Positions 33,662-43,119 of a DNA stretch of 64,000 nucleotides are shown in pieces; position 1 is the first letter of the stretch, and the number at the start of each line of letters is the position of its first letter. The stretch lies in NCBI GenBank assembly GCA_963782495.1, contig CAWAJU010000012.1, positions 1-64,000 of the forward strand. Reading direction: 5' to 3'. The stretch is from DASQBT01 sp963782495. GTDB lineage: Bacteria; Pseudomonadota; Gammaproteobacteria; Burkholderiales; Thiobacillaceae. The notes under the pieces are model-generated. The model did no database searches. It was not told the DNA's origin and worked only from the letters and a program-made list of their open reading frames with translations. Position numbers and translations under genes: made by a program.

Positions 33662-36193
33662 CTATGAAGCAAAAGCGAAGGTGTTGGGCATGGCAATCGG
33701 CACCGGTTTCACGTTCCAGATATCCCTGCAATATTCCCGTATGGTCCGGTCCGACGAAAATTTTCCGCTGCGCGCCGTGTTGAGTATGCTCATGCGGCTC
33801 CAGTTTTCCCGGTCCGCATAGGCTTCGTCCACCTCGGTCTGCATATTCACGTAGCTCTCGAAATCCGCCAGCAGCAAGTAGGGGTCGTGGTACAGCAGGT
33901 CATTCACCAGGGGCCTGAACAGCTCGCAGTCCCCACGGGAAAAAAACCCGTCACGGATAAGATCGATCACCGCGTGCAACTCCGGATTGGCCCGGTAGTA
34001 ATGTAGCGGAATGTATCCGTCGCGCTTGATTTGAGCGACACCCGTGGCGGTATGGCCGAACAGGAAGAAATTATCTGCCCCGACCTCCTCGCGTATCTCG
34101 ACGTTGGCGCCGTCCAAGGTGCCGATCGTGAGGGCACCATTCATGGTGAATTTCATGTTTCCGGTTCCGGAGGCCTCCTTGCCCGCGGTGGAAATCTGCT
34201 CGGACAGTTCGGCGGCGGCATACAGGGCCTGGCCCGTGCGGACATTGAAATTCGGCACGAAGATCACCCGCATCCTGTCGCGCACCAGCGGATCGCGGTT
34301 GACCACCGAAGCGACCGCATTGATGAGCTTGATCATCAGCTTGGCCATGACATATCCGGGTGCCGCTTTGCCGCCAAAGATGAAGGTGCGCGGAACCACT
34401 TCCTGGTTCGGGTTGGAGCGGATGCGATGATAGCGCGCGATGATGTGCAGCACATTGAGGTGCTGGCGCTTGTATTCATGGATACGCTTGACTTGCACGT
34501 CAAACAGTGAATTCGCGTCGACCGACGTATCGGTTACGCTGCGCAAATACGCGGCATAGTATTCCTTGTTGGCCCGCTTGATATCGCGCCACTCGGCTCG
34601 GAACTCTGCGTCATCTGCAAGTACCTCCAGTTCACGCAGCCGTTCCATGTTGGCAAGCCAGCCGGGACCCAGTTTGCGGTCTATCAATGAGGTGAGCCGC
34701 GGATTGGACAATCCCACCCAGCGCCGCGGCGTGACCCCATTGGTTTTGTTGGAAAACTTTTGCGGCGCCAGATCATGAAAGTCGGCCAGTACCTCCTGCT
34801 TGAGCAGTTCAGTGTGCAAGGCGGCGACACCGTTGATGGAATGACTACCCACACAGGCGAGGTGGGCCATACGCACATAACGCTCACCATATTCATTGAT
34901 TAGCGAAAGCCGCATCACCCGTTCGGTGTCGCCCAGGAATTGCAACCTCACCTGATCGAGAAAGCGGGCGTTGATTTCATAAATGATTTCCAGGTGCCGC
35001 GGCAGCAGCTTTTCGAACAGTGCCACCGGCCACTGTTCCAGGGCTTCCGGCAACAGAGTGTGATTGGTATAGGCGAACGTCTGGCGCGTCACGCTCCAGG
35101 CCAGGTTCCACTGCATGTCGTGCTCGTCATGCAGCAGACGCATCAGCTCGGCCACCGCCACCGCCGGATGGGTGTCGTTGAGCTGTACCGCGAACTTCTC
35201 ATGGAAACGCGTCAGCGGAATATCCTGAATTCGCATGATGCGCAGCATGTCCTGCAGGGAGCAGGACACGAAAAAGTATTGCTGCGCCAGCCTGAGCTCC
35301 TTGCCCTGGATCTGTTCATCGTTTGGATAGAGCACCTTGGTAAGGTTTTCCGATTCGATCTTGCGTTGCACCGCTCCCCAGTAATCGCCCCGGTTGAAGG
35401 TGGACAGGTCAAAGTCTTCCACTGCCTCGGCGCGCCACAGGCGCAGGGTGTTGGCGGTGCAGTTTCGATAGCCCAGGATTGGCGTGTCATAGGGCACCCC
35501 CAGTACGTTCCGCGCGGGCACCCAACGCACCCGTGGCTGACCGCTCTCACCGAGATAATCTTCGGTATGCCCACCCAGTCGCACTTCGACTGCCCATTCC
35601 GGACGGGCAAGTTCCCACGGATTGCCGTGGCGGAGCCAGACGTCGGATTTCTCGGTCTGCCAGCCATCCACGATGTCCTGGGCGAAAATGCCGTGCTCAT
35701 AGCGGATGCCGTAGCCCATAGTTGGAATTTCGAGGGTGGCAAGCGAGTCCAGAAAGCACGCAGCCAATCGGCCCAACCCGCCGTTGCCCAGTCCGGGCTC
35801 GACTTCCTGCGCCAGCAGCGTATCGAAATTAAGGCCAAGTTCCTGTACGGCCGCACGGACCGGTTGCTCGATGCCCAAGTTCAACACGTTGTTTCCCAGG
35901 TGTGGGCCGAGCAGGTATTCCGCCGACAGATAGGCCACGGTGCGCGAGCCCTCGCGGGTATAGGTCTCAGCCGTCGATACCCAGCGTGCCAGCAGCCGAT
36001 CCCGGACGGTGTAGGCCAGCGCCAGGTAGTAGTCGTGCATCGAGGCCAGACGGGGAAACTTGCCCTGGACGTAGAACAGGTTGTCCAGAAAGGCGCGCTT
36101 GAGGGTCTCCTTGGACAGCCCGGTGCGGCTTGCTTCCAGGGGGTGCTGGCGTTCCAGCTCAACGGGTGCGTTCATGGCGAGGCCTTGAGTCAT
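33662..36193 (-). CDS. glgP: Glycogen phosphorylase
   Basis: This 843-residue protein has the usual family length. The PLP-binding lysine is Lys681 in EASGTGNMKFTMNGALTIG, and the N-terminal half has VEPGLGNGGLGRLAACFLDSLAT and QLNDTHPAVAVAELMR. It releases glucose-1-phosphate from glycogen or maltodextrin in the cytosol. The start may be at 36193 (poor ribosome site) or at Met7 (36175, with AAGG seven bases upstream). It lies downstream of the divergent gpmA and 186 bases upstream of the frameshifted large gene on the same strand. Together they point to storage-carbohydrate use feeding lower glycolysis. Confidence 0.93.
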   Translation of the reverse strand: MTQGLAMNAPVELERQHPLEASRTGLSKETLKRAFLDNLFYVQGKFPRLASMHDYYLALAYTVRDRLLARWVSTAETYTREGSRTVAYLSAEYLLGPHLGNNVLNLGIEQPVRAAVQELGLNFDTLLAQEVEPGLGNGGLGRLAACFLDSLATLEIPTMGYGIRYEHGIFAQDIVDGWQTEKSDVWLRHGNPWELARPEWAVEVRLGGHTEDYLGESGQPRVRWVPARNVLGVPYDTPILGYRNCTANTLRLWRAEAVEDFDLSTFNRGDYWGAVQRKIESENLTKVLYPNDEQIQGKELRLAQQYFFVSCSLQDMLRIMRIQDIPLTRFHEKFAVQLNDTHPAVAVAELMRLLHDEHDMQWNLAWSVTRQTFAYTNHTLLPEALEQWPVALFEKLLPRHLEIIYEINARFLDQVRLQFLGDTERVMRLSLINEYGERYVRMAHLACVGSHSINGVAALHTELLKQEVLADFHDLAPQKFSNKTNGVTPRRWVGLSNPRLTSLIDRKLGPGWLANMERLRELEVLADDAEFRAEWRDIKRANKEYYAAYLRSVTDTSVDANSLFDVQVKRIHEYKRQHLNVLHIIARYHRIRSNPNQEVVPRTFIFGGKAAPGYVMAKLMIKLINAVASVVNRDPLVRDRMRVIFVPNFNVRTGQALYAAAELSEQISTAGKEASGTGNMKFTMNGALTIGTLDGANVEIREEVGADNFFLFGHTATGVAQIKRDGYIPLHYYRANPELHAVIDLIRDGFFSRGDCELFRPLVNDLLYHDPYLLLADFESYVNMQTEVDEAYADRENWSRMSILNTARSGKFSSDRTIREYCRDIWNVKPVPIAMPNTFAFAS

Positions 36194-36393
36194 TTCCTGT
36201 CTTACTCAGCAATCTGGATGCCAGCCCCCACACTCATTACGGTTACCCTCCAAGCCTTTATCCACGCGGCACTCGGTTTTGTCGCGCCACAAGCTGGCAC
36301 AAAATCGCACCACCAGGATGCAGCGCCGCACTAATCTGTTGCCAAAAAATGTCCGCTATATGCCTTGATTCACCTGATTACGCTGGAAACGGG

Positions 36394-36421
36394 TTGGCCT
36401 GTGTTTTGCTCCACGTATAAT
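36394..36421 (+). promoter_or_regulatory. Sigma-70 promoter of gpmA
   Basis: TATAAT at 36416-36421 is a perfect -10 box. TTGGCC at 36394-36399 (four of six matches to TTGACA) lies 16 bases upstream. The predicted start would give a short leader ending in GGGAG (36435-36439) six bases before the gpmA ATG at 36446. Confidence 0.6.
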
Positions 36422-36445
36422 GCGGGCCCTAAGCGGGAGAACTTC

Positions 36446-37162
36446 ATGCTCAAACTAGTATTGCTGCGACACGGCGAAAGCCTGTGGAACCGGGAAAACC
36501 GTTTTACCGGCTGGACCGACGTGGATTTGTCCGAAGCCGGACGCCTGGAGGCCACAAAAGCGGGCCAAATCCTGCGCGACCACGGCATGGTGTTCGACGG
36601 AGCGTATGTGTCGCTCCTCAGGCGGGCAATTCATACGCTCTGGCTGGTACAGGAGGCAATGGACCAGGTCTGGATGCCGGAAGTCAAGGACTGGCGGCTG
36701 AATGAACGCCATTATGGCGCGCTGCAGGGGCTCAACAAGGGCGAAATCGCCGAGCATTACGGCTCGGAGCAGGTCCACATCTGGCGACGCAGCTTTGACA
36801 TCCCACCGCCTGCGCTCAATCCTTCCGATCCACGTCATCCACGCTTTGACGCCCGCTACCGCAAGCTTCCCGTCGATCGACTGCCGGCCGCGGAATCGCT
36901 GGCCGACACCATGGTACGGGTGCTGGAACTGTGGCATGCCGCGATCCTGCCAGATCTGGTTGCAGGCAAGACCTTGCTCATCGCAGCGCATGGCAACAGC
37001 CTGCGTGCCCTGGTGAAATACCTGGACCACATTGCCGACGCAGAAATCGCCGAACTCAACATTCCCACCGGTATCCCGCTGGTCTACGAATTTGACGACC
37101 AACTCAAGGTGCTGGCCCGTTACTACCTGTCTCAACAGAGCGGGGAGCGCGTGGCCGCCTAG
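36446..37162 (+). CDS. gpmA: 2,3-bisphosphoglycerate-dependent phosphoglycerate mutase
   Basis: This 238-residue protein has the phosphohistidine motif LLRHGE (His9), RFTGWTDVDLSEAG, ERHYGALQGLNK and the second catalytic histidine region AAHGNSLRALVKYLDH. It interconverts 3- and 2-phosphoglycerate in glycolysis and gluconeogenesis. The start at 36446 has GGGAG six bases upstream and a good promoter further up; in-frame codons before it are not family-like. It is divergent from glgP. IHTLWLVQEAMD replaces the usual IKTLW but the fold residues are intact. Confidence 0.95.
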   Translation: MLKLVLLRHGESLWNRENRFTGWTDVDLSEAGRLEATKAGQILRDHGMVFDGAYVSLLRRAIHTLWLVQEAMDQVWMPEVKDWRLNERHYGALQGLNKGEIAEHYGSEQVHIWRRSFDIPPPALNPSDPRHPRFDARYRKLPVDRLPAAESLADTMVRVLELWHAAILPDLVAGKTLLIAAHGNSLRALVKYLDHIADAEIAELNIPTGIPLVYEFDDQLKVLARYYLSQQSGERVAA

Positions 37163-37611
37163 GCCAGACGAAGAGTCAGCGCATACGAGTAATCCCTGGC
37201 CGATTCTTGAGGCGGCAAGGACGGGGGATCTGCGCGACTTGGGCAACATGCGCGCCACCGTTGGCGCATAGGGCAGAGGACTGTAATGACATCTGAGCAT
37301 CTCGCCCGGCAGCCGACCATGCTTCCGCATCAGGCTGGCAAAAGCCGCCTGCCGTCAACAGCCTCACACACGGCCCACCGTTAACTCCAACAGCAATCGT
37401 TCAACGGCTTAGTGCGCTGGATACCTGCTGCGCAAACTCGAGGAGCAACGCGGAGGAACCACGCGCCGCAGTTGCGATGGGCGGAATTTCCTGAAAGTCC
37501 ACAAACAGAAACCGGTTACCGCAATCCGCTTTCGCCGGTAAAGTACGAGGAGCAGTACGCCGAGAACTATTCGAGTGGTCAGGAAATTGGGGAAGATTCA
37601 ATCCTTCACGC
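37163..37611. other. Intergenic region upstream of the histidine kinase
   Basis: No convincing gene is seen in 449 bases. A short inverted repeat (TTACCG ... CGGTAA, about 37517-37542) lies 70 bases before the kinase start. No clear -35/-10 pair could be picked with confidence. Confidence 0.35.
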
Positions 37612-39582
37612 ATGCGCACAATAACAAGCACTGAGGCGCCACAGTCCTTCTTCAGCCTGAAATGGCGTGCCCTGGCCATCTTCAGCCTGCTGTTATTGGC
37701 TATCAACGGGTTTTCGCTGCTCTATTTCTCCAATAGCCTATCCAAGCAATTTGATCTGGAGCGGAAATCCAGTTTTGAAATGCGGGTCCAGGAACTCGAC
37801 GGCACAGTTCGCCAGTCCGCAGCGAGGCTCTTGACACTGGCTGATATCGTTTCTTCCCTGAGCCGGGTGGAAGCGCCCGTCTTGACCAAGAACGCCCGAA
37901 TTGTCACTCAGGCCTTGGACCAGCACTGGCAAGCCCTGGAATTCGGTGGGTCAGTCGATATGGCGCAGATATACTCTACCGACAACGAACTGATTCGAAG
38001 CTGGCAAGCGGAAAACGTCGACTTGCCTGTTTCGGAACTGTTCCGTGACTATGTTCGGAAAGTCAGCAAGGCGGAGCGTCCGATGACGTTCTTTGACTGC
38101 ACAAACAAATGCATGCAGTTTGCCGCCTCCCCCATGTTCGGGAGAGACCAGAGTTCGGGGGTCATCGTGGTGGGGGCGACGCTGGTGCCGGGTATCATCA
38201 GTTTCAAGGAGTCTTCCAGTGCCGACATTGGGATCTTGAATGTTGCCAATCGCAATCAGATTTCCGTCGGTGAAGAGCAGAAATACATAGGCAACTGGCA
38301 TACCATAGTTTCGGCGCTAACCAATCTTGGGCAAAATCTCCCCTTGCTACAATCGGCAGCATCCGAAAAGCCTTCTTTGGCTCAAATTTCCAAGGGGATG
38401 AGGAAGATTTTCAATGGGCGCGAGTTTGAAATTCATCTTTTGCCAGTCAAGAGTTTCTCCGGCACGGGTGATGCCTATTTTGTCATCATCGATGACATCA
38501 CGGAGAAGCTCCAGCAGATCCGGGAGGCCAACTGGAGAAATGTTATCTTTGCGGTAGTCGGGGCACTCCTTTCGGAATCACTCTTGCTGCTGATTCTTTG
38601 GAAACCTCTTTCTCGCCTGAAGCGAACCGCTGGTGTATTGCCTCTGCTTACACGAAATGCCTTTGAGCAAATCCGCCAGGCCGTTGGCCGAAAGGGCCGC
38701 AAAAGCGGGTACAAGGACGAGTTCGATATGCTCGATGACACCTTGGTTACCGTATCACAGCAACTCGAAAGCCTGCAGGGCGAGGTCGCCCGGCGAACCG
38801 CTGATCTGCGGCAGGCGAATGAACAGCTCGGGCGTTTGAACGAGGACCTGAAGATGCGAGCCCGACAACTGTTGGACGCCCAGGAAGAATTGGTGCTCAA
38901 GGAAAAGCTGGCACTGTTAGGTCAGGTAGCAGGCAGCGTGGGCCACGAGTTGCGCAATCCGCTCGGGGTGATGAACAACGCTGTGTACTTCCTGCAGAAC
39001 ACCGTGCTGTCCAATGCAGACGAGATAACCACGGAATACCTGAACCTCATCAGGGACGAGATTGCCGTTTCCGAGCGCATCGTTGCCGACCTGTTGGACT
39101 CCGTACGTACCACGCCGCCACGCCCTCAAGCCGTGGGAGTTGATCATCTGATCGAGCGAACCTTGAGCAAATGCGCGATTCCTCCGTCCGTCATCGTCAA
39201 CCGCGATTTCCCTACGACGCTTCAACCCCTGCAGGTAGACCCGATGCAAATCCAGCAGGTGTTCCAGAACCTTGTCCGCAATGCAGTGGAGGCAATGCCA
39301 GAAGGGGGTGAACTGGCAATCAGTGCGGTAGAGAATAACGCTGAGAAGACTATTACCGTCAGCGTGCGTGACACTGGCATAGGAATGACGACGGAGCAAT
39401 TGGGCAAGCTTTTCCAGCCGCTGTTCACCACAAAGGCACGCGGCATTGGGCTGGGACTGGTCGTGGTGAAGAACCTGACCCAAGCCAACGGCGGCAGTGT
39501 AGAAGTGAGAAGCGAGTTTGGCAAAGGCACCGTGTTTGCCATTACGCTACCGAGCTACAGTTCAAGCTCAGACGCATCCTAA
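37612..39582 (+). CDS. Membrane sensor histidine kinase
   Basis: This 656-residue protein has a transmembrane helix at about 20-40 and a large periplasmic sensor region (about 41-305) that looks like a Cache-type fold, with a Cys pair in FDCTNKCMQ. A second helix lies at about 305-325. A coiled-coil linker follows (about 370-430, with RRTADLRQANEQLGRLNE), then HisKA with phospho-acceptor His445 in GSVGHELRNPLG, and an ATPase domain with N box QNLVRNAVEAM, DTGIGM and GIGLGLVVVKNL. It resembles NtrB/HupT-like kinases. The next gene is a double receiver, 46 bases downstream, so they probably form a pathway. The signal is not known. Confidence 0.88.
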   Translation: MRTITSTEAPQSFFSLKWRALAIFSLLLLAINGFSLLYFSNSLSKQFDLERKSSFEMRVQELDGTVRQSAARLLTLADIVSSLSRVEAPVLTKNARIVTQALDQHWQALEFGGSVDMAQIYSTDNELIRSWQAENVDLPVSELFRDYVRKVSKAERPMTFFDCTNKCMQFAASPMFGRDQSSGVIVVGATLVPGIISFKESSSADIGILNVANRNQISVGEEQKYIGNWHTIVSALTNLGQNLPLLQSAASEKPSLAQISKGMRKIFNGREFEIHLLPVKSFSGTGDAYFVIIDDITEKLQQIREANWRNVIFAVVGALLSESLLLLILWKPLSRLKRTAGVLPLLTRNAFEQIRQAVGRKGRKSGYKDEFDMLDDTLVTVSQQLESLQGEVARRTADLRQANEQLGRLNEDLKMRARQLLDAQEELVLKEKLALLGQVAGSVGHELRNPLGVMNNAVYFLQNTVLSNADEITTEYLNLIRDEIAVSERIVADLLDSVRTTPPRPQAVGVDHLIERTLSKCAIPPSVIVNRDFPTTLQPLQVDPMQIQQVFQNLVRNAVEAMPEGGELAISAVENNAEKTITVSVRDTGIGMTTEQLGKLFQPLFTTKARGIGLGLVVVKNLTQANGGSVEVRSEFGKGTVFAITLPSYSSSSDAS

Positions 39583-39628
39583 TAGATAGAGCAGCAACTT
39601 GTTGGCCAAAATGATAACGGAGGATGAA

Positions 39629-40372
39629 ATGAAGATTCTGGTGGTGGATGATGACAAGGGAATCGTGAAAACGACCTGCGACATCCTGAAATTCAAGGGA
39701 CACGAGCCTATTGCCGCCTTCGATGGTGAAGAAGGTGTGGAAAGAGTCAGGACCGAGGCGCCCGACTGCGTGCTAATGGACATAAAGATGCCGGGTATCA
39801 ATGGCGTCGAGGCGATGAGACGAATGAAGGAGATCTCGCCGTCGTTGCCTGTCATCCTGGTCAGCGCATATGCAACCGACAGTCTCATTGAGGAAGCAAG
39901 GCAGATCGGCGCCGATGCAGTCTTGAGCAAACCGCTCAACTTCGAGATGGTGCTTTCCTTCCTGTCTCTGCTGCGCAAGGAGGACATCATTCTGATCGTG
40001 GACGACGATCCCAATTTCCTCAAGACGCTTGATGACGTTTTGACGTCGCGCGGATATCAGGTGAAAACTCAAGTCGAAGCGGCCAAGGTCCTGGGCGATC
40101 TGGAGGCGCAAGACAGCCTCGTCGTTTTGCTCGATCTCAAACTCGGCAGCGTGAACGGCGTGGATATTCTCAAGCAGATCAGGGACAAATATCCGACCAA
40201 GCCGGTAGTCATGGTAACCGGCTACCGCCAGGAAATGGGGCACTCCATCGAGAAGGGGTTCAAGCTCGGCGCCTGTACATGTATCTACAAGCCGTTCGAG
40301 ATGAATGCCATCATAGACTTGGTCGAAGAAATCCGCGTCGGCCAACTGAAGAACCTGCTGGGTACATCATGA
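39629..40372 (+). CDS. Double receiver-domain response regulator
   Basis: This 247-residue protein consists of two receiver domains and nothing else: REC1 (about 1-120) with phospho-acceptor Asp51 (LMDIKMPG), and REC2 (about 128-245) with Asp169 (LLDLKL). Both have the Asp pair near their starts (VVDDD, IVDDD) and the conserved Lys (SKP, YKP). The ATG at 39629 is preferred over 39599 because GGAGG lies five bases upstream. With no output domain, it is likely to be a phosphate relay or sink between the flanking kinases. The next gene starts within its stop codon (ATGA at 40369). Confidence 0.9.
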   Translation: MKILVVDDDKGIVKTTCDILKFKGHEPIAAFDGEEGVERVRTEAPDCVLMDIKMPGINGVEAMRRMKEISPSLPVILVSAYATDSLIEEARQIGADAVLSKPLNFEMVLSFLSLLRKEDIILIVDDDPNFLKTLDDVLTSRGYQVKTQVEAAKVLGDLEAQDSLVVLLDLKLGSVNGVDILKQIRDKYPTKPVVMVTGYRQEMGHSIEKGFKLGACTCIYKPFEMNAIIDLVEEIRVGQLKNLLGTS

Positions 40373-42672
40373 AGGGAAAGAGAAGAATTCTGGTGGTGGA
40401 CGATGATGTCAATCACAGCAAGACGCTTGCCGACATCCTAAGGGCCAAGGGCTACGACCCTGCCATCGCCGGTACCGGTACAGACGCAATTGGGGCGGCC
40501 GAGCAGGGAGCGTTCAGTCTGGCGCTGATCGACCTGATGTTGCCTGACATGGACGGCATTGATGTCATGGCGCGCATCAAGGGGATTTTTCCGCTATGTG
40601 AAGTCATCATTCTGACTGGCCACGCTTCAATGGACACAGCCATTGAAGCCACCCGACAAGGGGCATATTCCTATCTGCTCAAACCCTACCAAATGGATGA
40701 CCTGCTGCGGAACATCTCGCACGGAGTCGAGCGCCACGAGACGCAGGAAGAGATACTCCGCCTGGCATCGTTTCCGCAATTGCATCCCAGTCCCGTGATC
40801 GAACTGAACTCGGCCGGCGATGTGACCTACGCCAACCCGGCGGCCGATAAGGCGTTCCCGAATTTGACTGCGATGGGACTGCGGCACCCACTGCTGAACG
40901 GCTTGAGCGGACCGATTTCCGATCTGCGGCAAAGCGCTCAGCACGGAGAAGTCAGCCACGTGGCAGAGGTGGATGGTGCGACATACGAGCTGCACATTTC
41001 TTACCCGCGGGATGTCAATCTCATCCGCATCTATGTCACGGACATCACCCAGCGCAGGATGGCCGAGGAGCAGCTTCGCAAACTCTCGCAGGTGGTCGAG
41101 CAGAGTCCGGAAACGATCGTCATTACCGATCTTCAGGGCAACTATGAATATGTGAACGAAGCCTGCGTCCGCGCCACCGGCTTCACGCGGGAAGAATTGA
41201 TCGGTCGGAACCCGCGCATTCTCCAATCGGGCAAGACGCCCCGGACCACATTTGATGATCTCTGGAAGGAGCTGAACCAAGGGCGTGCGTGGAAGGGCGA
41301 GTTCCTCAACAAGCGCAAGGACGGAAGCGAGTATGTCGAACTCGCCACCATCGCGCCCATTCGACAACCTGACGGCCGCATCACTCACTACGCCGCGGTA
41401 AAGGAGGATGTCACCGAAAAGAAGCGGATGACGGAGGAACTGGAACGCCACCGCCATCATCTTGAGCATCTGGTTGAGCAGCGGACCACCGAGCTTGTCG
41501 CTGCCAAGAAGGTCGCAGAAGCTGCAACGCAGGCAAAGAGCACGTTTCTGGCCAATATGAGCCACGAGATCCGTACCCCGCTCAACGCCATCATAGGTTT
41601 CACCGAGTTGCTTCAGCGCAATGCGCGTGACGCGGATCAGCAGGACAAGCTCAGCAAGGTTTCCGGCGCGGCGGAACACCTGCTGGGAGTCGTCAACGAC
41701 ATCCTGGACATCTCCAAGATCGAATCCGGCAAACTCGTGCTCGAGGAAGCAGATTTCGCACCGGCCGCCGTCGTCGACAACATCGCCAGCATGGTCGTCG
41801 CAGATGTGCTCGAAAAGGGACTTGCCTTTCGCACCGACATTTCTGCTCTGCCTGCACGGGTCTGCGGCGACCGCACGCGCATCAGCCAGACCCTGCTCAA
41901 CTATGTCAGCAATGCGGTCAAATTCACCGACACAGGAACAATTGTGCTCTCCGCGCACATTGTCGAGGAAGACGCGCAAAGCATGTTGGTTCGATTTGAA
42001 GTGAGCGACACCGGCATTGGACTATCACCAGAGGCTCGGGCACGCGTGTTCTCCGAATTCGAACAGGTGGACAATTCCGCAACCCGAAAATACGGTGGAA
42101 CCGGCCTCGGTCTGGCGGTAAATCGCAAGCTTGCCGGTCTGATGGGCGGTGAGGTCGGCGTCGACAGTACGCCTGACGTTGGCAGCACCTTCTGGATCAC
42201 CATACGGCTGGGCAAGAGTATCCAGCAGCCGAGCCAGGACCAGAGCAAGGTCACCAGCGACCGATCGGCGAGGCGTTTGCCGTTCGGCCAGAAACCATCC
42301 TGGGCCATCCTGCTGGCCGATGACGAGCCACTCAGCCAGGAAATTGTGCGTGAATTTCTCCGCGACGCGGGATTGAGCCTTGACATCGCCAACAACGGCG
42401 CAGAGGCGGTGCACATGGCGGCGCATAGACGCTACGACCTTATCTTGATGGACATGCAGATGCCGATGATGGGTGGTCTGGAAGCAACCGGCAGGATTCG
42501 GCAGCTGCCCGGCTACGGCAAGACACCCATTCTCGCCATCACCGCAAATGCCTTCGCCGAGGACCGAGTGAAATGCTTCGAAGCGGGCATGAACGGCTTC
42601 GTTGCCAAGCCATTCCATTCTGAAGGCCTGTTCGAGGCGCTGTGGGAATGGCTGCTGCCGCGCCATCTGTGA
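40369..42672 (+). CDS. Hybrid sensor kinase (REC-PAS-PAS-HisKA-HATPase-REC)
   Basis: This 767-residue soluble protein has no transmembrane helices. In order it carries an N-terminal receiver (Asp55 in LIDLMLPD), a divergent PAS-like region (about 140-225), a PAS/PAC pair (about 240-365, with GNYEYVNEACVRATGFTREEL), a HisKA domain with His399 in NMSHEIRTPLNAIIGF, an ATPase domain (GGTGLGLAVNRKLAGLMGG) and a C-terminal receiver (Asp695 in LMDMQMPMMGG). It overlaps the stop of the double-receiver gene by four bases, so the three proteins are made together. The set can form a multistep phosphorelay, but no DNA-binding or enzymatic output is encoded here. Confidence 0.88.
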   Translation: MKGKRRILVVDDDVNHSKTLADILRAKGYDPAIAGTGTDAIGAAEQGAFSLALIDLMLPDMDGIDVMARIKGIFPLCEVIILTGHASMDTAIEATRQGAYSYLLKPYQMDDLLRNISHGVERHETQEEILRLASFPQLHPSPVIELNSAGDVTYANPAADKAFPNLTAMGLRHPLLNGLSGPISDLRQSAQHGEVSHVAEVDGATYELHISYPRDVNLIRIYVTDITQRRMAEEQLRKLSQVVEQSPETIVITDLQGNYEYVNEACVRATGFTREELIGRNPRILQSGKTPRTTFDDLWKELNQGRAWKGEFLNKRKDGSEYVELATIAPIRQPDGRITHYAAVKEDVTEKKRMTEELERHRHHLEHLVEQRTTELVAAKKVAEAATQAKSTFLANMSHEIRTPLNAIIGFTELLQRNARDADQQDKLSKVSGAAEHLLGVVNDILDISKIESGKLVLEEADFAPAAVVDNIASMVVADVLEKGLAFRTDISALPARVCGDRTRISQTLLNYVSNAVKFTDTGTIVLSAHIVEEDAQSMLVRFEVSDTGIGLSPEARARVFSEFEQVDNSATRKYGGTGLGLAVNRKLAGLMGGEVGVDSTPDVGSTFWITIRLGKSIQQPSQDQSKVTSDRSARRLPFGQKPSWAILLADDEPLSQEIVREFLRDAGLSLDIANNGAEAVHMAAHRRYDLILMDMQMPMMGGLEATGRIRQLPGYGKTPILAITANAFAEDRVKCFEAGMNGFVAKPFHSEGLFEALWEWLLPRHL

Positions 42673-42713
42673 GAGTTACCGCATTTATTATCCAGCAAAC
42701 TTGTCTGTGCAGT

Positions 42714-43034
42714 TCAGAGATTTCGCTGCACGATAATTCTCAAGTTAAGAGGTTCGTTATCCGTGACCTCAAAATATTTTGTGCCTTGATCCTGGAGTAT
42801 CTTCATACAAGCTTCAAATGCGCTGATCGGAAAATACCCCTTGTAAGCTGATCCCACTCTTTCCGGTGGAAGAGGTGGAAGATCCTCAGGCTGGAAATAG
42901 AAGGTTGCCAACTCGTCCTTTGCTCCTTTAAGTATGATCAATGCGTGCGTTTCTGCACGATGATTGGTCAACAATTGAGCATCGTAAGAGCAAATCTTCG
43001 CATCCATGAAGATCTTATGGTTCTGACGGTCCAT
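42714..43034 (-). CDS. Small protein of unknown function
   Basis: This 106-residue frame is lower in GC than its neighbours. It has a coherent sequence (FYFQPEDLPPLPPERVGSAY, then FPISAFEACMKILQD), with mixed alpha/beta character and no signal peptide or membrane helix. It lies in the 447-base gap between the hybrid kinase and the ParA-like gene and ends just after the kinase's stop on the opposite strand. I recognise no family. The base composition differs from surrounding DNA, which may indicate transfer. Confidence 0.4.
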   Translation of the reverse strand: MDRQNHKIFMDAKICSYDAQLLTNHRAETHALIILKGAKDELATFYFQPEDLPPLPPERVGSAYKGYFPISAFEACMKILQDQGTKYFEVTDNEPLNLRIIVQRNL

Positions 43035-43119
43035 GCTTGTACCCGCCCAATAGCAATAATGAAGATGGATATGGTACTAGCACCAAACGTGCAAATGAAT
43101 CAGGTTGCAACCTCACCTG

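Noticed and set aside
40627..41979. Minus-strand frame opposite the hybrid kinase
   Set aside because: Shadow of REC/PAS/HisKA coding sequence.
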